Translations under genes and position numbers: made by a program
In this document: piece after piece, positions 58,121 through 64,000 of the stretch
Numbering within the stretch: position 1 is the stretch's first letter
Layout of the letters: every line of letters begins with the position of its first letter
Assembly (NCBI RefSeq): GCF_000600005.1
Contig: NZ_CP007446.1
Coordinates: 832,894-896,893 of the forward strand
Direction: 5' to 3'
Origin: Snodgrassella alvi wkB2
GTDB lineage: Bacteria; Pseudomonadota; Gammaproteobacteria; Burkholderiales; Neisseriaceae
Length of the DNA: 64,000 bases
The notes under the pieces: generated by a model
Database searches by the model: none
What the model was told of the DNA's origin: nothing
What the model saw: only the letters and a program-made list of their open reading frames with translations

Positions 58121-59197
58121 ATGAAATTAGTCAGGATGATAAGTGCAGCTTTGTTTCTGTCTGCTTGTCAAAGTACCCATCCAATTCAGGAAAAACCACT
58201 TCAGCCTACTGCTACAACCAGTGTATCGTCACCAGCTGATAATAAAGTGTTTGCTTTGACGGACAGTGGAATAGATTTACTGAAACGTAATGATGTAAAT
58301 CGTTTTATTGATTTTGAAGTTAAGCGGGGACAATATAGCAGGGCTCAATTGGAAAATTTTTTCCGGCAGGTAAGCTACCGGCCAAGTATTGTTCGTGGTA
58401 TGGATAAACCGGGAACATCCTTACCGTGGTATACATTTGTACAGAATAATGCCAATAATGTTCGTATTAATACCGGAAATATCTTCTGGAAAAATAACAC
58501 CGGAATAATTCAGGCAGTATCAAAACGTTATGGAGTAGCGCCGCAATTGCTGGTGGCGATTGTTGGGATTGAAACCAATTACGGCAATACTATGGGCTCA
58601 TATCGGGTTGCTGATGCACTGACAACATTGGGCTATCACTATCCACGGCGGGCTGAATATTTTCAGCGTGAGCTATCTGAATTTTTGCAACTGGCTTATG
58701 AAGAAAAGCAGGATCCATTAAGCTTTAAGGGCAGCTTTGCCGGGGCAATGGGTATGCCACAGTTCATGCCATCCAGTTTTCGCCAGTTTGCCGTTGACTG
58801 GGATGGTGACGGACATCGGGATATCTGGCGTAATTCCGGTGATACACTGGCCTCAGTGGCCAATTATATGAAACAGCATGGCTGGCAGTCCGGAGCGCCG
58901 ATTGCCGTTCCGGTAAATATGCAGCCAACACCGCGATTACAGCAAATCATTGATGAACCTACTTCGCTTAAATACACCGCAGGTCAGTTGCGTCAGTTAG
59001 GCGTAATCATTCCCGTGCAGATTAAAGATCAGGAAAAGGGTATTTTATATCGTCTGGAAAGATCTCCCGGCGAATATGATTACTGGTTTGGTCTGAATAA
59101 TTTCTACACTATCTGGCAATATAATCATAGCCGGCATTATGTGGCAGCCGTTCGTCAGATTGCGAATAATCTGGCAGATGCCAATGCTAATTTATAA
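58121..59197 (+). CDS. mltB: Lytic murein transglycosylase B
   Basis: 358-residue lipoprotein from the ATG at 58121, chosen because AGGA lies 8 bases upstream and a lipobox (FLSAC, Cys16) then sits correctly; the frame is open to 58094. Outer-membrane enzyme that cleaves glycan strands to anhydro-muropeptides. GH103 features: catalytic Glu151 in VGIETNYGN, GAMGMPQFMPSSF and the Asp-rich DWDGDGHRDIW loop. Function complements mtgA at 21522. Confidence 0.94.
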   Translation: MKLVRMISAALFLSACQSTHPIQEKPLQPTATTSVSSPADNKVFALTDSGIDLLKRNDVNRFIDFEVKRGQYSRAQLENFFRQVSYRPSIVRGMDKPGTSLPWYTFVQNNANNVRINTGNIFWKNNTGIIQAVSKRYGVAPQLLVAIVGIETNYGNTMGSYRVADALTTLGYHYPRRAEYFQRELSEFLQLAYEEKQDPLSFKGSFAGAMGMPQFMPSSFRQFAVDWDGDGHRDIWRNSGDTLASVANYMKQHGWQSGAPIAVPVNMQPTPRLQQIIDEPTSLKYTAGQLRQLGVIIPVQIKDQEKGILYRLERSPGEYDYWFGLNNFYTIWQYNHSRHYVAAVRQIANNLADANANL

Positions 59198-59545
59198 ATG
59201 AGTATTCATTTGCAATCATCAGCCATCTTGTTATACAGATGGCTTTTATCTTGCTATGGTAAGTAGTGATTGATTAAAATAATTATTAAAAAATTTAAAT
59301 AAAGATGAAACTAATCTGGTGTAATTCTTACCTACATTAATATTGCAGGATATTCAATTAAACCATAGTCAGATTTATCATTGAAATGAAGATGAATGTC
59401 TGATTAATTATTATTAAATTAGTTATAATAGAAGATATTAATATTAATTTATGTGTTCAAATAAGTTTTTATCTTTCATTGCAGATAACTCCGATTTAAA
59501 ATTTATCTAAGTATGGCTATTCGTGTTTATTAGATAATGAGTAAT
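59198..59545. other. Gap between mltB and orphan membrane protein
   Basis: 348 AT-rich bases between convergent genes. Beyond the mltB terminator at 59221 nothing stands out. Confidence 0.5.
59221..59249 (+). terminator. Terminator of mltB
   Basis: AGCCATCT (59221-59228) pairs with AGATGGCT (59237-59244), 8-base loop, followed by TTTTAT. Twenty-three bases past the stop. Confidence 0.8.
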
Positions 59546-60715
59546 CTAGTGATTTACCTGCATTTCCTCGATAACACTTTCTATAATCTGATAAGCCAGT
59601 TTAGCTGCATCTAATTTTTGATTGATAGAATTTTGATCATCATTATCAGGATTATTCTTATAATTAATTGTAAAAGAGTATAAGTAGGAAACTTTCCAAT
59701 TATTAGTAAAATCATGAGTTATATAGCATTTTAAATCATAATCAGTCGGGCAATTAATAACAAGAGGTTCCGTTACAGATGGTAACCAACCGGGATTGGG
59801 AACGGTTATGACATTATAGTAGTGATCAAAAAACTTAAACATTTGTACTTGATTATCAAATTTTAAATTTTCAATCAATTCAGTGTGATGATTCACTATT
59901 TCATAATTTAATTTTTCTTCTTTAGTATAAATATATTTATTATTCAGATCGTCTTGAAATTGTTGCCATGGACTTTTAGTATTCTTATCTTTTTTTATCA
60001 GTTCGAATTCAAGCCATTCAAATTTTATTTGTCTGGTTGCCGGATTTTCGCAATAGCTGGCCATTTTTTTTGAAACCGGATGTTGGCATAAAGTATTTAA
60101 ATCAATATTTATTTTACCAATGGAGTCGATTAAAGTTGGTTGAGAAGCTGAAAATTGCCTGCAAAAATTCTTTTCAGCAATATTAAAAATATAATCTTCT
60201 AACTTAGGAGCAAGGCTTCTAATCCAAAATGATGGATATTTGGAGATCGGGTAAATACGTAAGTTAATATCTTCTGATAAAGCCACTAATCGGCCATTTT
60301 GTTTGCATTCACTGTCTGGACGGTTTTGCCAGTATTCTATTAACGCCGGAGCAACAAGATAGGCTGGCCAGAAAAAGGTACATAAGAATGGCAAAACAAT
60401 ATAAACAATAACAGAATAAAATTTTTGCTTAATGCCTTGAAAATGAGCCGTGAAGGACTGACAGTAGCGAAGAATAACTGGAAAAAGTGCTCCTGTTATT
60501 GAAAATAAAAAAACATAGAAGTCAGCAAATATCAGGCTGAAAACTAACCATCCGGCAATAATAATGGCAAAGCCTATTTTGATAAATTTATAAATTTTTC
60601 CATAAACAATTATCAGGGTAGGAAGAAAAACGATGTAGAAAAAAGGCAGTATAAATATCCATACAAAAACATAACTATCAGTGTGATAATAAGGATGATC
60701 CATGTACAGGCTCAC
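59546..60715 (-). CDS. Orphan membrane protein with soluble C-terminal domain
   Basis: 389 residues, family not recognised. About four hydrophobic segments in the first 130 residues, then ~255 hydrophilic residues. The soluble part has several cysteines (SECKQNG, NFCRQF, TLCQHP, SYCENP, VINCPTDYDLKCY), which suggests a disulfide-bonded periplasmic domain. Strongly AT-rich and flanked by AT-rich gaps on both sides, unlike mltB and dnaX; a sign of relaxed selection or later arrival. No partner genes. Confidence 0.7.
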   Translation of the reverse strand: MSLYMDHPYYHTDSYVFVWIFILPFFYIVFLPTLIIVYGKIYKFIKIGFAIIIAGWLVFSLIFADFYVFLFSITGALFPVILRYCQSFTAHFQGIKQKFYSVIVYIVLPFLCTFFWPAYLVAPALIEYWQNRPDSECKQNGRLVALSEDINLRIYPISKYPSFWIRSLAPKLEDYIFNIAEKNFCRQFSASQPTLIDSIGKINIDLNTLCQHPVSKKMASYCENPATRQIKFEWLEFELIKKDKNTKSPWQQFQDDLNNKYIYTKEEKLNYEIVNHHTELIENLKFDNQVQMFKFFDHYYNVITVPNPGWLPSVTEPLVINCPTDYDLKCYITHDFTNNWKVSYLYSFTINYKNNPDNDDQNSINQKLDAAKLAYQIIESVIEEMQVNH

Positions 60716-61378
60716 TAAAAATATCTTTTTAAAATTATATTGACCCTGTTATTAATATAAATTAATTATTTTATTTAAAACAAATAATATTGATATATTG
60801 TGTATTTATATCAAATTATTGGTAGGTTAATTTGTAAATATGAACTCTTTTGACAAGGATAAATAAATTTCTGGTAATTTTTTTACTCATCCAGATGCTT
60901 AGATTAAGAGTAAAAATATTTAATATTGGAATAATGTGATTGTTAAACGCAGCTGCTCAAGTAATGTTATATATTTCATAAATTAAGATTGATTTATAAT
61001 TAAGCATACAGACTAAGTGCGTGGTTACATGTATTCAGATAGTTTTTCATGTAGCAAATGACTTTTTATTTCTTTTTGTTTTTATTTTCGCGTAGTTATA
61101 TTTACTAAGAGCGATTTGTGTAAAATATTTGTACTTTAATTTATTATTGATGATTTAAGCATATTAAATATATATTCTGTAATTTTAACTATTTAAAGTA
61201 ATAACAACAGATGTTAAAGCAAGTTGAGGTTGTTTCATCTGATTGTTTCACCTGGTTTGTGGCTTTGGTATAACCTTTTATGCTGGTTTTTAGTTACAAT
61301 AAAGTGCTTGTTTAGATTGCACTGAACAAGATTTATTTTGCCTTTAAGTTTTGCTGTGGCTGGCAGTTGCGGATGGTT
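60716..61378. other. AT-rich gap upstream of dnaX
   Basis: About 660 bases between divergent genes. No reading frame of note; promoters for dnaX and the orphan gene must be here. No clear structured RNA seen. Confidence 0.5.
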
Positions 61379-63337
61379 ATGACTTATCAAGTATTGGCAC
61401 GAAAATGGCGACCAAAAAAGTTTGCCGATTTAGTAGGACAGGAGCATGTAGTCAGGGCGTTGTTAAATGCGCTTGATAAAGGACGTTTGCATCATGCTTA
61501 TATGCTTACGGGGACTCGGGGTGTAGGTAAAACCACCATTGCCCGTATTCTGGCCAAAAGCCTGAATTGCCAGCATACTGAACATGGTGAGCCATGTAAC
61601 CAATGTGATTCTTGTCGCCAGATTGATGCCGGCCGTTTTGTTGATGTGCTGGAAATTGATGCTGCTTCCAATACAGGAATTGATAATATCCGCGAAGTAC
61701 TCGAAAACGCACAATATGCGCCAACGATGGGGCAGTATAAAGTCTATATCATCGACGAAGTGCACATGTTGTCGAAAAGTGCTTTTAATGCCATGCTCAA
61801 AACTTTAGAAGAGCCGCCTGAACATGTGAAATTTATTCTGGCGACGACAGATCCGCAGAAAGTACCGATTACGGTTTTAAGCCGGTGTCTGCAATTTGTC
61901 TTGCGCAATCTGAATAGTACTCAGGTACATGATCATCTGGTTTATGTATTACAGCAGGAACAAATTGCTTATGAAGATCCGGCATTATGGCTGTTAGGCC
62001 GGGCTGCTGCCGGCTCAATGCGTGATGCACTCAGTTTGCTTGATCAGGCTATTGCCATTGGTTCAGGAAAGGTGACTGAATCTGATGTGCGGAATATGAT
62101 TGGTGCGGTTGATAAAAGTTATTTGTATGCGCTTTTGGAAGCCTTGGCTGTACGGGATGGTCAGGCATTACTGGCTAAAGCGGAGGAAATGGCCAGTTGC
62201 GCGGTAGGATTTGATAGTGCGTTAACTGAGCTGGCTCTGTTATTACAGCGTTTAACAATACTGCAATCTGTTCCGTCAGTCGGCGCTGATGATCCTGGGT
62301 ATGCGGCTTTAACCCGTTTTGCGGGTTTGTTTTCAGGAGAGCAGATTCAATTATATTATCAGTGTGTATTACGAGGTAAGGCAGATTTGCCGCTTGCTCC
62401 GGATGAGAAAGCCGGGTTTGTCATGACCTTATTGCGGATGCTTGCATTTGCACCTCTGGCTGCACTGAATGCACAACGTTTGCATGGACAAATCGACGGT
62501 ACACAGTTGCATAATGTGTCAGTAAATAATAAGCAGATGGATAATATACCAACTGTTTCTGAAGAAAATAGTCCAGTTTCAGTATCTGAAGCACTGTCAG
62601 AGACAGCATCTGATGCAACTACTGAAGTACCGGTAACATTAGAAACTGAAATAATCGAAAAAAAATCTTCGTCGATAACAGTTGCTGATAGCAAGATATT
62701 AAATGATTCTTCACCTGCTTTGCAGGAATCTCAGTCTGTAACGATTAGCGATGAGCCTCCGCCACCCTGGGAAACAGGTGTTGATGACATATCCTGCAGG
62801 GCTGTGAGTGTGTTTGAGTCTATAGAATCAGTCAATGCAAATGCGGTAGAAAAGTATGATGAAAATACGGATATATCCGCAGAAAAGCCCAGAGATGATC
62901 AGAATTTATCTCTGGTAAAAAAGGCTTTTCCGCCATTGACGGCAGAGAACTGGCCGGAAATTTTAACTATGCTGGCACATCGTCTCGGTGCAGTACAGTT
63001 GTTCAGTCAGCATACGGCGATTGTTGCTTATGATGAAAATAGTGGTGATTTAACTATTGCTCTGGCTGAGCAGGGTGAGCCGACAGCCAATCGTGAGTTA
63101 CTAAACCGGCTGGCTGAATCGTTGTCAGAAGTTTATCAACGGCCGATACATCTGCATACCTGTAGCTGGCAGGAACAGAGTATGCCGGAAACACCGCAAA
63201 TGCGTCAGCAGCGATTACATGCAGAACAACAGCAGCAGGCAAAGACAGTGTTAGAAGCCCAGCCCGCTGTAAAAATGCTGATGGAAACTTTTAATGCAGA
63301 ATGGATACCGGAAAGTTTACATCTGGATAAAGAATAA
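61379..63337 (+). CDS. dnaX: DNA polymerase III subunits gamma and tau
   Basis: 652 residues from the ATG at 61379 (homologs begin MTYQVLARKWRP; in-frame ATG at 61373 and TTG at 61367 are alternatives). Clamp-loader ATPase: Walker A GTRGVGKT (45-52), zinc cysteines C64, C73, C76, C79, DEVHMLS, sensor ATTDPQK, SRC box. Domain III ends near 370, then a variable Ser/Thr/Glu-rich linker and the tau C-terminus (DnaB/alpha binding). The linker carries an A8 run at codons 427-429 and an A AAA AAG heptamer at codons 513-515 that may produce a shorter gamma form. ybaB follows by 57 bases. Confidence 0.96.
   Translation: MTYQVLARKWRPKKFADLVGQEHVVRALLNALDKGRLHHAYMLTGTRGVGKTTIARILAKSLNCQHTEHGEPCNQCDSCRQIDAGRFVDVLEIDAASNTGIDNIREVLENAQYAPTMGQYKVYIIDEVHMLSKSAFNAMLKTLEEPPEHVKFILATTDPQKVPITVLSRCLQFVLRNLNSTQVHDHLVYVLQQEQIAYEDPALWLLGRAAAGSMRDALSLLDQAIAIGSGKVTESDVRNMIGAVDKSYLYALLEALAVRDGQALLAKAEEMASCAVGFDSALTELALLLQRLTILQSVPSVGADDPGYAALTRFAGLFSGEQIQLYYQCVLRGKADLPLAPDEKAGFVMTLLRMLAFAPLAALNAQRLHGQIDGTQLHNVSVNNKQMDNIPTVSEENSPVSVSEALSETASDATTEVPVTLETEIIEKKSSSITVADSKILNDSSPALQESQSVTISDEPPPPWETGVDDISCRAVSVFESIESVNANAVEKYDENTDISAEKPRDDQNLSLVKKAFPPLTAENWPEILTMLAHRLGAVQLFSQHTAIVAYDENSGDLTIALAEQGEPTANRELLNRLAESLSEVYQRPIHLHTCSWQEQSMPETPQMRQQRLHAEQQQQAKTVLEAQPAVKMLMETFNAEWIPESLHLDKE
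62658..62688 (+). promoter_or_regulatory. Candidate slippage site for gamma in dnaX (A8)
   Basis: Eight A at 62658-62665 in frame GAA AAA AAA TCT (codons 427-430). A -1 shift reads IFVDNSC then TGA at 62686-62688, giving a ~436-residue product; loss of one A in the transcript reaches TAA even sooner. The codon position equals that of the E. coli gamma shift (gamma is 431 residues). Confidence 0.5.
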
Positions 63338-63394
63338 TTGCCATTATTTGTTTAATTTTTTCTCTCTATTTAATTGACGTGTAAGGAAGATATT

Positions 63395-63736
63395 ATGTTT
63401 GGAAAAGCAGGTTTGGGTGGTTTGATGAAGCAGGCGCAACAGATGCAGGAACGTATGAAAAAGGCGCAGGCTGATCTGGCTAATGTAGAGGTGGAAGGTG
63501 AATCTGGGGCTGGTATGGTTAAGGTAACCATGAATTGTCACTATGGAGTAAAACGTATCCATATTGATGACAGTTTGCTTGCAGATGCTGCTGATGACAA
63601 AGAGATGCTGGAAGATTTGATTGCAGCTGCGGTTAATGATGCCGTACGTAAAGCTGAATCAACTTCTTCAGAACGTATGAGTCAGTTTACTCAGGGTATG
63701 AATTTACCAGCAGGTATGGGAGATTTATTTAAATAA
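63395..63736 (+). CDS. ybaB: YbaB/EbfC nucleoid-associated protein
   Basis: 113 residues. Dimeric DNA-binding protein commonly encoded after dna[23 protein letters not shown] coiled region, the beta core ([12 protein letters not shown]), [15 protein letters not shown] and the GMNLPAGM tail are typical. The ATG at 63395 has AAGGAAG 8 bases upstream. In many Neisseriaceae recR follows; here a strong terminator does. Confidence 0.95.
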   Translation: MFGKAGLGGLMKQAQQMQERMKKAQADLANVEVEGESGAGMVKVTMNCHYGVKRIHIDDSLLADAADDKEMLEDLIAAAVNDAVRKAESTSSERMSQFTQGMNLPAGMGDLFK

Positions 63737-63746
63737 TTACGCCAAT

Positions 63747-63780
63747 AAAAAAGGGTAACGGTTACGTTACCCTTTTTTAT
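63747..63780 (+). terminator. Terminator of dnaX-ybaB
   Basis: Fourteen-bp perfect stem AAAAAAGGGTAACG / CGTTACCCTTTTTT around GTTA (63747-63778), 10 bases past the ybaB stop, with T runs on both strands. Confidence 0.95.
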
Positions 63781-63816
63781 TGTTTTTAGTTTAAGTTGTT
63801 ATCATTAAAACCTTTG

Positions 63817-63848
63817 TTATCTGCTTAGTAATGAAACTAAGCAGATAA
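63817..63848 (-). terminator. Hairpin after the partial minus-strand frame
   Basis: TTATCTGCTTAG (63817-63828) pairs perfectly with CTAAGCAGATAA (63837-63848) around an 8-base loop. It lies 16 bases past the stop of the partial frame at 63865. No clean T tract on the minus strand. Confidence 0.5.
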
Positions 63849-63864
63849 AATGTTATATTAAAGT

Positions 63865-64000
63865 TCAGAAGTCAGTATGATAAGTGATCCGGATTAGTCT
63901 GATGGTAATCTTACATGGTATACAAATGTCAGGTTGGGTAAGGTGAAGATATTTGGTCTGAGTTGGTAAAGCCAGTTCCGTTTCTTCCGGCCTGATGAGA
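63865..64000 (-). CDS. Possible partial CDS at the window edge, unknown
   Basis: A minus-strand frame is open from the window end for about 44 codons to a TGA at 63865-63867. It reads ...RPEETELALPTQTKYL, then DICIPCKITIRLIRITYHTDF-like residues, with two Cys three residues apart. The stop is followed at once by a hairpin. Too short to name; it may be chance. Confidence 0.3.
   Translation of the reverse strand, partial: LIRPEETELALPTQTKYLHLTQPDICIPCKITIRLIRITYHTDF

Overview
The window looks like a core-chromosome segment of a betaproteobacterium of the family Neisseriaceae. Three things point there: a dihydrolipoamide dehydrogenase with its own N-terminal lipoyl domain next to aceE and aceF; priB between rpsF and rpsR; and one exact AGGCTGCCTGAA, a known Neisseriaceae DNA-uptake-sequence dialect (AG-simDUS), inside an inverted repeat. 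The strongly AT-rich intergenic DNA, moderate coding GC and bo3-type quinol oxidase would suit a host-associated relative such as Snodgrassella, but the genus is an inference. I saw no tRNA, rRNA, CRISPR, insertion sequence or prophage. Layout, left to right. 1-4 kb: recG (cut by the window edge) and ilvD. 4-5.7 kb: an RDD membrane-protein locus with one intact gene and two broken C-terminal halves lying back to back. 5.8-9.1 kb: nusB, ribH, an EamA transporter and a RibBA-type protein whose GTP cyclohydrolase II half lacks the zinc cysteines. 9.1-11.4 kb: an AT-rich island with two related small membrane proteins. 11.5-17.1 kb: ribE, a thioesterase, corA, ppx and glnA. 17.5-20.2 kb: a P1-family peptidase with a GPH-type transporter. 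20.7-23.5 kb: aroE-mtgA facing cbpA-cbpM. 24.4-30.8 kb: the complete pyruvate dehydrogenase complex (aceE, aceF, lpdA). 31-37.4 kb: an AI-2E family permease, rpsT, a BASS transporter, recX-gph and rarA-galM. 37.5-45.6 kb: a small secreted or membrane protein, thrC, a CPA1 antiporter, a Dyp peroxidase, a YbaL-type antiporter and a YajR-like MFS carrier. 45.7-50.4 kb: the cyoABCDE cluster. After a 1-kb noncoding gap come hemB, a LysE/ArgO exporter, an mscS-nudB-EEP cluster, the rpsF-priB-rpsR-rplI operon, mltB, an orphan membrane protein, dnaX and ybaB. Energy metabolism dominates: pyruvate dehydrogenase makes acetyl-CoA and NADH, the Cyo oxidase takes quinol electrons to oxygen, and hemB and cyoE contribute to its heme. 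Riboflavin genes (flavin for lpdA) cluster in the first 12 kb. There is no conspicuous defence or secretion island. The items most worth a second look are: an A8 slippage site in dnaX at the codon position of the E. coli gamma frameshift; a possible pseudoknot in the leader of the EamA gene inside the riboflavin cluster; the RDD decay locus; an exact 6-1-6 Fur-like palindrome in the 1-kb gap behind cyoA; and a direct-repeat operator candidate in front of the GPH transporter.
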